Positions 8,375 through 17,508 of a DNA stretch of 54,406 nt are shown here, piece after piece. Both the position numbers and the translations under genes were made by a program. A model generated the notes under the pieces. That model was not told the origin of the DNA. It saw nothing but the letters and a program-made list of their open reading frames with translations, and searched no databases. Origin of the DNA: Providencia vermicola (GTDB taxonomy: Bacteria > Pseudomonadota > Gammaproteobacteria > Enterobacterales > Enterobacteriaceae); contig NZ_JAGSPI010000012.1 in the NCBI RefSeq assembly GCF_020381325.1, positions 142,668 through 197,073 on the forward strand, given 5' to 3'. Within the stretch, counting starts at the first letter, position 1, and each line of letters starts with the position of its first letter.

Positions 8375-9544
8375 TCAGTGCATTGGAATATATTTTTTAA
8401 GCCTCCAAAAGCCGATCAAAATAGCGATGGAAATGATAATGGATAGTATGTTCATCGCCTGCCAACCAATGGTGAAAAAGAGAATGCCAGCCCCGAGGCT
8501 ACCAATGCCGCCAAAAAAGTAGATCAAAAAATCGGTTGTTCCTTGCACTTTTGCTCTTTCATGAACTTCATAGCTGTGGGGCAGTAAATTGGTGGTGCTG
8601 ATTAACAGTAAATTCCAAGCGACTCCAACAAAAATACCAGAGAGCAAATAATGATAAAAACCATTACCCAGTAGATTCATCACTGCAGATAGAATCAATA
8701 AAATGATGCCACAGAAAATAATGCGTTTTGCCCCTAAATGCTGAATTAATGTCCCTGTGAAAAATGAAGGGGCAAACATACCCAATACGTGAAACTGAAA
8801 CACGATTGCGATTGATGAAAATGGAAAATCATGTTGCTTCATCGAGAGTGGAATAGAGGCAAAAGTAAAGACGACAATCGCATAACCAATAGCACTCACA
8901 ATCGCGATTAATTTCAGTATTGGTTGTGAATACAATGCCTTATAGCTTCGTTTAATTAAATTTTCATCGTGTGGTACTTTCATCACTTTTTTCAATGGCA
9001 CGATGAGTAATAAAATAAATGCGATAACATAAATACCCGCTAATGTAGCAAAAGGGCCTGCAAACGGATATTTTGCAAAAAATCCTTGGGTCATAATAGC
9101 CAGTGTTGGGCCTATTAAGGCAGCGGCAATACCGCCACTCATCACAAGGCCAATCGCTTTAGCGCGCAGTGAAATAGGGGCTTCTTCGATAGCAGCGAAG
9201 CGAAATTGTTGTGCAGTGCCAATTGCAATTCCAGTGAAAAATAAACCTAGAGAGAAATAGATTAAATTACTTTCTAAAACCCCAAGAATCGATAACCCAG
9301 CACCAATGAGTCCGCCAATGTTTCCGACAATAAACCCAATTCTTCTTGAGTATTTTTGCATCAAAAAGGCAATAGGGATTGTTGCTAGTATCAAACCAAC
9401 ATACTGACTTAACAGTGGAATTGTGGCATGTCTTGGGTCAGTTGCTAAATTTTCGCCAATCACAACAGCAACTGAAAGAACAATGGCATTCCCTGTTATA
9501 AATAATGCAAGTGCGGTGGCTAACCACCAAACAGATCTTGGCAT
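8375..9544 (-). CDS. Major facilitator superfamily transporter
   Basis: Inner-membrane carrier of 389 residues with about 12 hydrophobic segments; the MFS loop between TM2 and TM3 reads FLMQKYSRRIGF. The start is ATG 9544 (MPRSVWWL), because GAGG lies five bases upstream and an earlier in-frame start at 9580 would read through that site and the promoter leader. The substrate is unknown; the fold is that of small-molecule exporters. The promoter at 9627-9657 has the unusual MerR-type geometry, suggesting induction by a ligand- or stress-sensing regulator encoded elsewhere. The 53-bp inverted repeat follows the stop. Confidence 0.8.
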   Translation of the reverse strand: MPRSVWWLATALALFITGNAIVLSVAVVIGENLATDPRHATIPLLSQYVGLILATIPIAFLMQKYSRRIGFIVGNIGGLIGAGLSILGVLESNLIYFSLGLFFTGIAIGTAQQFRFAAIEEAPISLRAKAIGLVMSGGIAAALIGPTLAIMTQGFFAKYPFAGPFATLAGIYVIAFILLLIVPLKKVMKVPHDENLIKRSYKALYSQPILKLIAIVSAIGYAIVVFTFASIPLSMKQHDFPFSSIAIVFQFHVLGMFAPSFFTGTLIQHLGAKRIIFCGIILLILSAVMNLLGNGFYHYLLSGIFVGVAWNLLLISTTNLLPHSYEVHERAKVQGTTDFLIYFFGGIGSLGAGILFFTIGWQAMNILSIIISIAILIGFWRLKKYIPMH

Positions 9545-9626
9545 AGAGACCTCTTTTTTATAAAAAGCAAATAAAATCAATTTGTTGAATATGACTTTTG
9601 TTCACATCGTCATATTCTTTGGCTCT

Positions 9627-9657
9627 ATGCTACAACTTAAAGTTAACTTTAAGTCAA
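9627..9657 (-). promoter_or_regulatory. MerR-type promoter with 20-bp palindromic operator
   Basis: On the minus strand the -35 TTGACT (9652-9657) and -10 TAGCAT (9627-9632) are 19 bases apart, the overlong spacing typical of promoters activated by MerR-family proteins. Between and across them lies the perfect 20-bp palindrome ACTTAAAGTTAACTTTAAGT (9635-9654), of the SoxR/MerR operator style. It points at the MFS gene. No MerR-family gene is present in the window. Confidence 0.75.
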
Positions 9658-9736
9658 GTAATAGGTTGGGGTATTTTAATGGTTAATTCTGCTTTGTTTG
9701 GTCTTAAATTAAGATGATAGTTCTAATGAGGTTGAA

Positions 9737-9752
9737 TGTGATGAGACTCGCA
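9737..9752. promoter_or_regulatory. Candidate CRP site upstream of ivbL-ilvBN
   Basis: TGTGATGAGACTCGCA fits TGTGA-N6-TCACA with one mismatch. E. coli ilvBN is known to be activated by cAMP-CRP. The site is about 125 bases before the leader peptide. The rest of 9658-9875 is AT-rich, with no other gene seen. Confidence 0.65.
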
Positions 9753-9875
9753 TTTAGGAGGGATGAGAACTGAAAAATGAAAAAATGATTGTCAGAGTAA
9801 TAAAATTATGTTTTCTTAAAGGGAGTTAAGAAAACAACAAAAAATTAAACAGACAGACTAAAACAGGAAAATCCC

Positions 9876-9971
9876 GTGAACATGACTTTTAATCACTCAA
9901 ACCTACTACTAACCGCGCCACGTGCTGCGGTGGTCGTGCGTGTGGTGGTGGTCGTGGGCTTAGCGCCGTAA
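9876..9971 (+). CDS. ivbL: ilvBN operon leader peptide
   Basis: A short peptide too small for usual ORF calling. From GTG 9876 (AGGA seven bases upstream) it has 31 residues; from ATG 9882 it has 29. The end AAVVVRVVVVVGLAP closely matches E. coli IvbL. Eight valine codons and several leucine codons make ribosome movement sensitive to charged tRNA-Val and tRNA-Leu, which sets the fold of the downstream attenuator. Confidence 0.9.
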   Translation: MNMTFNHSNLLLTAPRAAVVVRVVVVVGLAP

Positions 9972-9996
9972 CGGGTACAAATCAACGCAGATTTAG

Positions 9997-10030
9997 AAAC
10001 CCCGCCGGCGCAAACCGAGCGGGGTTTTTT
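9997..10030 (+). terminator. Attenuator of ilvBN
   Basis: AAACCCCGC (9997-10005) pairs with GCGGGGTTT (10019-10027) and is followed by T residues. It lies between ivbL and ilvB, exactly where the Val/Leu-controlled attenuator belongs. When valine and leucine are plentiful it should stop transcription before ilvB. Confidence 0.92.
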
Positions 10031-10071
10031 ATTCTCTCTCGCTCAAATCCGCAGGCTAGCAAAGGATAATT

Positions 10072-11772
10072 ATGATGAGCGAATCGGGCAACACATCACC
10101 ACAGAAAACGCGTTTTACAGGCGCAGAGTTAATTGTACATTTACTGGAAAAACATGGTATTACCATTGTTTCTGGCATTCCTGGTGGGGCAGCTTTGCCT
10201 TTTTATGATGCATTAGGAAAAAGCAAAAAAATTCGCCATATTCTTGCTCGTCATGAGCAAGGGGCGGGTTTTATTGCTCAGGGTATCGCTCGAACAACAG
10301 GCAAAGCCGCTGTGTGTATCTCGTCGAGTGGCCCTGGCGCAACCAACTTAGTGACTGCAATTGCTGATGCGAAACTAGATTCTATTCCACTGGTTTGTAT
10401 TACGGCACAGGTGCCTTCTTCAATGATAGGGACAGATGCATTCCAAGAAGTTGATACTTATGGTATTTCTATTCCAGTTACCAAGCATAACTATTTAGTT
10501 CGCAGTATAAATGATTTGCCACAGGTGATTTGCGATGCTTTTCGTATCGCTGAATCAGGCCGTCCAGGGCCTGTTTGGATTGATATACCGAAAGACGTTC
10601 AAACCGCGACTATTGAGTTAACCGAGATACCTGACATTTTACCGAAAGACAAAGCGCCAAATTTTGATATGGAAAAAGTACTCCAAGCGGCGCAAATGAT
10701 CAACGAAGCTAAACGTCCAGTGCTGTATTTTGGCGGTGGTGTTATTAGCTCAGCTTCAACAGAAACGGCGATTGCATTTGCAGAAAAGGCTGCTTTGCCT
10801 ACAACCATGACCTTGATGGCATTGGGGACTGTGCCTATGCGACATCCTTTATATTTGGGAATGCTAGGTATGCATGCCGCGGCAAGTACCAATATGGTGA
10901 TGGAAGAATCAGATTTACTGATTGTTATTGGAGCACGCTTTGATGATAGAGCCATCGGAAAAGCTGAGAAATTTTGCCCTAATGCCAAAATTATTCACGT
11001 TGATATTGATAAAGCGGAAATCAGTAAAATCAAGCGTCCAGACATTGCTATCCATGCTGATGCAGGGCAAATTTTAGAATTGTTATTGCCATTGGTTGAG
11101 CGAAATACACGAAGTGAATGGATCAAACGAGTCGATGAGTTAAAAACAAAATACCCATTAAACTTAAGCGATGCAGATAACCCATTAAACCACTATGGTT
11201 TGGTGTTAGCTGCTGCTCGTGCCGCGGGTGAAGAGGCCATTGTCACAACCGATGTTGGTCAGCACCAAATGTGGGCTGCTCAGGTTTATCCGTTGTCTCG
11301 CCCTCGCCAATGGTTAACTTCAGGCGGTTTAGGCACGATGGGCTTTGGTTTACCGGCTGCGATTGGTGCTGCTTTGGCTGAGCCTGAAAAAACCATCGTA
11401 TGTTTTTCTGGTGATGGCAGCCTGATGATGAATATTCAAGAATTAGCGACAGCAGCTGAACATCAGTTAAATATCAAAATCGTTTTAATGAATAACCAAG
11501 CGTTAGGTATGGTTCATCAGCAACAAGATTTATTTTTTGAAAACCGTATATTTGCTGCAGCTTATCCGTACCAAACTGACTTTATTAAGATAGCGGCAGG
11601 CTTTGGTTTACAAACCTGTGATTTGAATAATGAGGCAGACCCTGCAATGGCACTGGAAGCGGTTATGAATACCAAAGGCCCTTGTTTAATACATGCCTTG
11701 ATCGATGTAAATCAGAAGGTATATCCAATGGTTCCGCCAGGTGCCGCTAATATTGATATGATTGGAGCGTAA
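10072..11772 (+). CDS. ilvB: Acetolactate synthase I, large subunit
   Basis: Catalytic subunit of acetohydroxyacid synthase I, the first common step of Val, Leu and Ile synthesis (two pyruvate to 2-acetolactate). It has 566 residues, near the E. coli 562. ThDP-activating E62 lies in ARHEQGAGF, and the ThDP/Mg motif starts GDGS at 447 and ends near [15 protein letters not shown] lies five bases before the ATG; a second ATG follows at once. The leader peptide and attenuator upstream and ilvN two bases downstream show the ilvBN operon. Confidence 0.97.
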   Translation: MMSESGNTSPQKTRFTGAELIVHLLEKHGITIVSGIPGGAALPFYDALGKSKKIRHILARHEQGAGFIAQGIARTTGKAAVCISSSGPGATNLVTAIADAKLDSIPLVCITAQVPSSMIGTDAFQEVDTYGISIPVTKHNYLVRSINDLPQVICDAFRIAESGRPGPVWIDIPKDVQTATIELTEIPDILPKDKAPNFDMEKVLQAAQMINEAKRPVLYFGGGVISSASTETAIAFAEKAALPTTMTLMALGTVPMRHPLYLGMLGMHAAASTNMVMEESDLLIVIGARFDDRAIGKAEKFCPNAKIIHVDIDKAEISKIKRPDIAIHADAGQILELLLPLVERNTRSEWIKRVDELKTKYPLNLSDADNPLNHYGLVLAAARAAGEEAIVTTDVGQHQMWAAQVYPLSRPRQWLTSGGLGTMGFGLPAAIGAALAEPEKTIVCFSGDGSLMMNIQELATAAEHQLNIKIVLMNNQALGMVHQQQDLFFENRIFAAAYPYQTDFIKIAAGFGLQTCDLNNEADPAMALEAVMNTKGPCLIHALIDVNQKVYPMVPPGAANIDMIGA

Positions 11773-11774
11773 TT

Positions 11775-12059
11775 ATGGTACTTGAACATCACCCAATTGC
11801 TTTAGAGTTAATTGTTCGTAACCACCCTGGCGTTATGTCTCATATTTGTGGCCTGTTTGCTCGTAGAGCATTTAACGTAGATGGCATTCTTTGTATGCCA
11901 ATTAAAGATAAAGACGAAAGCCGTATTTGGTTATTAGTCCAAAAAGACGAACGCTTATCGCAAATGATTAATCAAGTTGAAAAACTTGAAGATGTTAGGG
12001 AAGTGCGTTTTAGTGATAATTTACAGCTGTTTGAAACAATGCAAAATTATTTGCAGTAA
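11775..12059 (+). CDS. ilvN: Acetolactate synthase I, small regulatory subunit
   Basis: A 94-residue ACT-domain protein (E. coli IlvN has 96) that binds valine and controls IlvB. The ACT core is [29 protein letters not shown]. It starts two bases after the ilvB stop, so the subunits are co-translated. A terminator hairpin follows at 12079. Confidence 0.96.
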   Translation: MVLEHHPIALELIVRNHPGVMSHICGLFARRAFNVDGILCMPIKDKDESRIWLLVQKDERLSQMINQVEKLEDVREVRFSDNLQLFETMQNYLQ

Positions 12060-12078
12060 TTCTTAAGCTTGGTTTTTC

Positions 12079-12112
12079 AAATAAGCTCATACTTTGGTAT
12101 GGGCTTATTTTT
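12079..12112 (+). terminator. Terminator of ilvBN
   Basis: A 14-bp stem with one G-T pair (AAATAAGCTCATAC with GTATGGGCTTATTT) runs into a T tract, 19 bases after ilvN. Confidence 0.85.
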
Positions 12113-12224
12113 TAGCCAAATAATGTTGGTTTTGGGTTTCTTAAAGCGAACGAAGGTGATATAACATCAAAAGATAAATAAAAAGTTTCTCAGTTTATGA
12201 TGAAGAGTAAAGGGAACAAAAACG

Positions 12225-12887
12225 ATGCAAAACAATATCTATCTTTCGAATACCTATCAATATGAAGTAGAAACAATGTTAGTTAATACAGGTCACGATG
12301 AGGAAGGCGAGTGGGTTGCACTTGAAGATAATATTTTTCATCCTCAAGGCGGAGGTCAACCTGCGGACACTGCCTGGGTTAATGAATTAAGTGTTCGGAT
12401 AAAGAAACACCCGAGTGGGTTAATTGTTGCTTATTTACCCGAGAGAGCCTCTCTTAATGCTGAAGAAAGGGTTATAGCAAAAGTTGATAGTGAGAAACGC
12501 CGACGCTATGCTGCGCTTCATACTGCGGGGCATTTGTTAAATTGGGAATTACGTCGTTTTGGCTGGATGGCACAAAAAGGACATCACTTTCCAGATGAAT
12601 CAAGAGTAGAGTTTACTATGATGGAAAATCAAGTAACCCCTTTTGATGAACTTGATAGCGCGGAAATTGAAGGGATTATCAATCAAAGTTTACAAAGTGC
12701 CCGTAAGGTTGATATCAAGCAAAATGGTGAAATGCGGATAAGTTACATTGACCAAACAGAAGAGATGCCATGCGGAGGGACGCATGTCGCCTCGCTAGAT
12801 AATATTTGTCATTTTTCAATTAAGTCGATGAAATTTAAAAAGGGAACGTTACGTATTAGCTATGATGCACAGCATGTTATAGTTTAA
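12225..12887 (+). CDS. AlaX-like alanyl-tRNA trans-editing hydrolase
   Basis: A free-standing homologue of the AlaRS editing domain, 220 residues. Such proteins cut Ser or Gly from mischarged tRNA-Ala. The family zinc motifs are present: H99 and H103 in HTAGHLL, and C183 and H187 in CGGTH. The N-terminal HPQGGGQPAD stretch at 39-48 is also typical. It stops four bases inside the end of the converging regulator gene. Free-standing editors are accessory, so the role may be stress-linked. Specificity cannot be read from the sequence. Confidence 0.85.
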   Translation: MQNNIYLSNTYQYEVETMLVNTGHDEEGEWVALEDNIFHPQGGGQPADTAWVNELSVRIKKHPSGLIVAYLPERASLNAEERVIAKVDSEKRRRYAALHTAGHLLNWELRRFGWMAQKGHHFPDESRVEFTMMENQVTPFDELDSAEIEGIINQSLQSARKVDIKQNGEMRISYIDQTEEMPCGGTHVASLDNICHFSIKSMKFKKGTLRISYDAQHVIV

Positions 12888-13444
12888 ACACCATCACTGA
12901 GATGTGAATATGTCATCACTACAGTTGCTTGAAGTTCACCATCCATACATAAGTAGGAATGTGGAAAATCGCCGCTAAATGCATAAAAATCCCCTGCTTC
13001 TAAGACAATATTTTGATCGTTGTTTAAGCGTAACATGAGGGAACCTGAATTAACCATAATATGTTCATGAGTTCCCGTCATGTGAGCAGGGCTATTAATG
13101 ATTGCACCTCGTTTCATGGTTAGCTGCCAGATTTCCGAGATATTTCCCATGCTGATACGAAATTTAAATTGCTGAGAGTACTCGCTTTCATCACTTGGTG
13201 TAGATTTTACAAAATAAGGGTAGGCTTCATGTTGCCGTGTAAATAAATCGCTTAGCGGAAATCGCAGTGCTATAGCAATGGACTCTAATGTATCGATACG
13301 TGGGTTTGAATCCCCAGACTCTAATTTTGAGAGTGCCGCTTTAGATATGCCAGAAAGGCGAGAAAGTTCGTTAAGCGAAAGATTTCTCGCTTGCCTAAGT
13401 AAACGAATTTTTTGGCCAATTTTTATATTAATTTTTTTATCCAT
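12884..13444 (-). CDS. XRE-family regulator with C-terminal cupin
   Basis: A 186-residue transcription factor. The helix-turn-helix spans about 10-65 (IRLLRQARNLSLNELSRLSGISKAALSKLE is the core, split here by eye). A cupin beta-barrel lies at about 100-180 and includes THEHIMVNSGSLMLRL and FPHSYL, likely the small-ligand pocket. This XRE-cupin architecture often controls neighbouring transport or catabolic genes. It is divergent from the TauE/SafE gene with a 211-bp AT-rich gap, and tail-to-tail with alaX. The ligand is unknown. Confidence 0.82.
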   Translation of the reverse strand: MDKKINIKIGQKIRLLRQARNLSLNELSRLSGISKAALSKLESGDSNPRIDTLESIAIALRFPLSDLFTRQHEAYPYFVKSTPSDESEYSQQFKFRISMGNISEIWQLTMKRGAIINSPAHMTGTHEHIMVNSGSLMLRLNNDQNIVLEAGDFYAFSGDFPHSYLCMDGELQATVVMTYSHLSDGV

Positions 13445-13655
13445 GTTATGCCTTTCCTTGAATATTGGTCTATTGTGCTAATTCTACATCACTCAGCGAA
13501 CCAAATCACATACTCTTAGTTATCCATACTATTTCAATGTGTTATTTAATTTTTTGATAGAGATTTGAATTTTTAAAAATGAAAAAAATAAAGCTATTTA
13601 ATAAATGTGATAATAACTATAGTGAGGGCGTTAAAAACTTTCGGAGTTAAGCGCT

Positions 13656-14408
13656 ATGCCGTTTGAATTATTCTCACCAGAAATGGCGATTTGTTTTACG
13701 ACATTGTTGTTTGCCTATATTGTTTTTGGAATGGCAGGCTTTGGGTCTGCGCTGATTGCTACACCTGTACTCGCGATGTATTTACCTCTGAATATGATCG
13801 TTCCCATTCTAGCGTTAATTGATTTAACAGCTGCGGTATTAAATTTACTTAAAGATGGAAAAAACGCAGATTATCAGGAAATAAAATGGATTATTCCCCT
13901 AATGATAGTGGGAAGTTTAATTGGCGCAGCGATTTTATTAAAAACACGACCAGATATATTAGTTTTGTTATTAGGGCTGTTTGTTATTGGTTATGTATTA
14001 AATGCTTTCTTATCAAAAAAAGCCAAAAAACCGTTTTCAAAAGCGCTGGTAGTGCCTTTTAGCTTGATTGGCGGGGTTTTTAGCGCGTTATTTGGGAGCG
14101 GTGGTTTTATTTATGCAATGTATTTATCCAGTCGGATTGAAGATAAACAGCGTTTTCGTATTACCCAAATGACATTAATTGGTTTTAGTACGCTAACTCG
14201 CGTGGTCATTTTTTTGGTTATGGGAGTGTACCTTAATCTTGATACATTATTGATTGCATTAGCATTCTGTCCTGCAATGTTGATTGGAACTTGGTTGGGT
14301 AGGCACATTACATTAAAAATCTCCCGTGAAGCTTTTTTGAAAATTATTAATCTAGTGATTTTAGTTTCAGGCATGGCCTTGTTATATCGATATTTCTTTG
14401 TTCTTTAA
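13656..14408 (+). CDS. TauE/SafE-family membrane transporter
   Basis: A 250-residue integral membrane protein with seven to eight hydrophobic segments. The N-terminal repeat FGMAGFGSALIATPVL and the second repeat GGVFSALFGSGGFIYAMYL are typical of the TauE/SafE family, which includes sulfite/organosulfonate exporters and carriers of small anions. GGAG lies nine bases before the ATG. It is divergent from the XRE-cupin regulator, which probably controls it. The substrate is unknown. Confidence 0.82.
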   Translation: MPFELFSPEMAICFTTLLFAYIVFGMAGFGSALIATPVLAMYLPLNMIVPILALIDLTAAVLNLLKDGKNADYQEIKWIIPLMIVGSLIGAAILLKTRPDILVLLLGLFVIGYVLNAFLSKKAKKPFSKALVVPFSLIGGVFSALFGSGGFIYAMYLSSRIEDKQRFRITQMTLIGFSTLTRVVIFLVMGVYLNLDTLLIALAFCPAMLIGTWLGRHITLKISREAFLKIINLVILVSGMALLYRYFFVL

Positions 14409-14594
14409 TTATCAATACCTGGTAAGACACAAATTTATTTTATAAAGATAAATAGCAGAATATAGGTGGCATGCTACAATCACTGCTGGCATTATTAGGT
14501 TTATTGATAATGCAACGGTTTTTTATATTATTAATAATTAATTTTATGGAGTTAAAATCTAATTCTTTAATTAAGTATTTAGATTAATACCAAA

Positions 14595-15791
14595 ATGAGC
14601 TCTGATAATCAGTGTTTACACAATTTTCGACATTCCCCTTCATTTGCTATTTTTACGATTACGACCAGTATTGCCGTTATTGGCATCGTCATTGGGTTAA
14701 GTATTCCAATGGTGGCTTTGAGATTAAATAACTATGGTGTGAATGAACTCACCATCGGCATCATTTCCGCGGCGCCAGCTTTAGGGATGTTTTTAATCGC
14801 ACCTGTTGTACAGCGTATTGTGCAATGGTCAGGCAAGCGCAAAGCGATGTTAATTGCCACCATCATTTCAGGTATTAGCTTATTACCGTTATTAAGTACG
14901 CTACCTCTTTGGCTATTATTTCCTTTACGGTTGATAACAGGGCTTGCCAGCGGTGTCATGATTTGCTTAGGCGAAACGTGGATTAACGAATTATCGCCTG
15001 AAAATAAACGTGGTCGTATTCTCGCGATTTATACCACGGTATTTACTGTGAGCCAGCTACTTGGGCCTTCTTTTATTGCTTATTATGGTGTAGAAGATAA
15101 ATCCCCTTTGCTTATTTGTACCCTTATCCATTTGATTTCGGTTGTGCTATTTATCTTAATGGATCAAAAAGTGGGGGATCGAATTGCCGCTACAGCAGAA
15201 AAATCAAATTTTTCTATTATCCAGTTTGTGAAAGTTGCGCCTGGGATTTGTGGGGGAATTTTATTTTTCGCCTTTTTTGATGGCACGATTTTATCCATGT
15301 TCCCTATCTATGGGATGGGGATGGGGCACACAGAAGCGGTGGCTGCACTGATGATCAGCGCGATTTTAGCGGGTGATGCAATTATGCAGCTGCCTTTTGG
15401 CTGGCTTGCTGACCATATGAATCGGGAGAAACTCTATCGGATCTGCGGTGTTGTAACATTGGCAGCTAGTTTCTTATTACCATTTACCATTACTCAGCCT
15501 TATTTAATTTGGGTATTGTTATTTGTATTGGGAGCAACGGCAGGGGCAATTTATACCATTGCATTGGTGCAGATTGGCCAATACTTTAAAGGGAATGAGC
15601 TGATTATTGCGAATGCGGCGGCAGCGATGTTGTGGGGGATTGGTAACTTATCTGGGCCTCTGCTCGCAGGGGTGGCGACATCAATTTCTCCATCAGGCCT
15701 ACCTATTTTATTGATTTTGTCTGCGGCTATTTTTTTGTGGTTTACCCGAGAGAAATACAGTGCGCAAGTTACTGAACAAGCGACATATTAA
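14595..15791 (+). CDS. MFS transporter, YcaD-like
   Basis: Inner-membrane carrier of 398 residues, about 12 segments. The motif CLGETWINELSPENKRGRIL between TM4 and TM5 resembles the YcaD-like branch of MFS. No good Shine-Dalgarno lies before ATG 14595, but a later start would cut into TM1. It follows the TauE/SafE gene by 186 bases with no terminator seen between them, so readthrough is possible. A hairpin at 15796-15817 separates it from the converging glycosyltransferase gene. Substrate unknown. Confidence 0.78.
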   Translation: MSSDNQCLHNFRHSPSFAIFTITTSIAVIGIVIGLSIPMVALRLNNYGVNELTIGIISAAPALGMFLIAPVVQRIVQWSGKRKAMLIATIISGISLLPLLSTLPLWLLFPLRLITGLASGVMICLGETWINELSPENKRGRILAIYTTVFTVSQLLGPSFIAYYGVEDKSPLLICTLIHLISVVLFILMDQKVGDRIAATAEKSNFSIIQFVKVAPGICGGILFFAFFDGTILSMFPIYGMGMGHTEAVAALMISAILAGDAIMQLPFGWLADHMNREKLYRICGVVTLAASFLLPFTITQPYLIWVLLFVLGATAGAIYTIALVQIGQYFKGNELIIANAAAAMLWGIGNLSGPLLAGVATSISPSGLPILLILSAAIFLWFTREKYSAQVTEQATY

Positions 15792-15795
15792 TTTT

Positions 15796-15817
15796 AGCGG
15801 GTGAATAAACACCCGCT
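15796..15817. terminator. Hairpin between converging genes
   Basis: AGCGGGTG (15796-15803) pairs with CACCCGCT (15810-15817) around a six-base AT loop. It sits in the 31-bp gap between the MFS stop and the end of the minus-strand gene, so it probably ends one or both. Confidence 0.7.
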
Positions 15818-15822
15818 TCACT

Positions 15823-17508
15823 TTATTCTGTGACTTTATAAACGACTAAATTTTCACGGTATTCATCTGGTCGATGGTTGTGCCAAAAAAGTACCATACC
15901 TTGTGGGGCAGGCTTCACTTCTTTTGATAATACGATTAACCAGCGGCAGTGCTCTGGTTTTTGGAACTTATCCTGTCGTTGGTGTAGGATTTTTGTGTAG
16001 TAATACAACATTGGTGCTTCTGATTCTCCAATATTATCAGAGGCCATACAATCATCAGCTGTATATTGGCCTACTAAATGCTGTTTTAAATCGACAAAAA
16101 CCCCTTCAAAACCTTTTGTGTAATCAACCCAGCCCAAAAATAAGGTTAAGATTACCCCCCAAACAGTACAGAGCCCGAGTACCCAGTTTTTCATCATTTG
16201 AAAGGCGGGGGAAAGGTTTGGAATGATTCGGTTACGCAAGAACCAAACAAGTGTAATCAATACCCCGCAGATGAAAGCGATAGTGGAAAAGGGCATTTGA
16301 TAGCTCATGGGGAGCCAGCGGCTAAATAATGTTAAGTATTCTTGATGGTAGCCCGTGAGTACGATGAAATAACTGACCCATAGAAATACGACTAAGAATG
16401 ACCAAAACACCGCAGAGAAACGTGAAACCCCATTGAGCACTTTTTCAGGAATAGCCAAAAGTGCAGGTGTACCAATAATCGCCATTGGTGCGATAAAAGG
16501 AAGAAGGTATAGTGCACGGCCAGAGGCAGATATTTGCAAAAAGACTATGCCTAAGAGCGGGAATAATGTGAGTAAATAGGTGTTAGAAGTCATTAAGCGT
16601 TTGATTGGGTGGCGTAAGAAATAAGCGACTGCCAACAAACCCGATGGTAAGGCAAACAATGAAACGGCTGCAGGGATACGGGTTAAATTTGCTTTTGCAC
16701 CGAGTTTTTCAACAGAAAAGCCAAAAAAGCGGCCGATGTTATTTTCCCAAAACCAAACCATAAATAAATCAGGATGTTGCTGGTAAAGCATGATTGGCCA
16801 AGGGAGGATAGCAATAAGCGCCGCTAATCCAGCCGCAAAACTATAGCGCCAAAATTGCTTTGTACGGCATTGAGTTAAAAATACAGGGGCTAATAGCAGA
16901 CAAATCCACAGGACTCCTGGAATAAAGACACCTTTTGAGAGCATCGTTACCACTGTTCCCACGCAGAGCCAAACAGCTGACATGCCCATTTTTTGTTGTT
17001 GAATCAACCCTAATAACCCATAAAGCCCGATTGTTGCACCTGCTATCAGGGCGACATCAGTAAACATATCATGGCTATGACGGAGGATCCCTGGCGCGCA
17101 AGCATACAGTGCAAGCGCAATCCAAATACGGATATCAGTAAAGTCCTTTGCGGTAAAAAAGCGACGAGCTAAGAACACAAAAAATGAAAAGTTAATGACT
17201 GAAAAAAATAAGCTGGCAGTTCGTGCCGCATCATAAAGTGGCATAAACCCTGAAAATAAGTGGGAGGTTAGGGTTGCAACCCAATAATAAAGCGGGGGTT
17301 TTTCCATAAAAGGCTCACCCGCATTGGTTGGAACTAACCATTTCCCTGTTTCATACATGGTTTGAATAATACCAAAGCTGTAGTTTTCATCCTGTTTCCA
17401 TGGACTATGACTATAGATACCAGGGAGTAAATATAGGGCAAGGAAACTGATAAAAAGTAGTAAAACACCCCGTTGTAATGTGATGGATGGTGTATTTTTA
17501 TTTGGCAT
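15823..17508 (-). CDS. ArnT-like GT-C (GT39/83) glycosyltransferase
   Basis: A 561-residue polytopic membrane enzyme with a dozen or so hydrophobic segments. The acidic pair D40-E41 in the first periplasmic loop (WKQDENYSFG) and EPFMEKPPLYYW at about 65-76 match ArnT and protein-mannosyltransferase family members, which move sugars from a polyprenyl-phosphate carrier. The C-terminal 110 residues are a soluble domain. It is not in an arn operon, so it is probably a paralogue with another donor or acceptor (lipid A, O-antigen or protein). No strong ribosome binding site lies before the ATG. Confidence 0.78.
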   Translation of the reverse strand: MPNKNTPSITLQRGVLLLFISFLALYLLPGIYSHSPWKQDENYSFGIIQTMYETGKWLVPTNAGEPFMEKPPLYYWVATLTSHLFSGFMPLYDAARTASLFFSVINFSFFVFLARRFFTAKDFTDIRIWIALALYACAPGILRHSHDMFTDVALIAGATIGLYGLLGLIQQQKMGMSAVWLCVGTVVTMLSKGVFIPGVLWICLLLAPVFLTQCRTKQFWRYSFAAGLAALIAILPWPIMLYQQHPDLFMVWFWENNIGRFFGFSVEKLGAKANLTRIPAAVSLFALPSGLLAVAYFLRHPIKRLMTSNTYLLTLFPLLGIVFLQISASGRALYLLPFIAPMAIIGTPALLAIPEKVLNGVSRFSAVFWSFLVVFLWVSYFIVLTGYHQEYLTLFSRWLPMSYQMPFSTIAFICGVLITLVWFLRNRIIPNLSPAFQMMKNWVLGLCTVWGVILTLFLGWVDYTKGFEGVFVDLKQHLVGQYTADDCMASDNIGESEAPMLYYYTKILHQRQDKFQKPEHCRWLIVLSKEVKPAPQGMVLFWHNHRPDEYRENLVVYKVTE

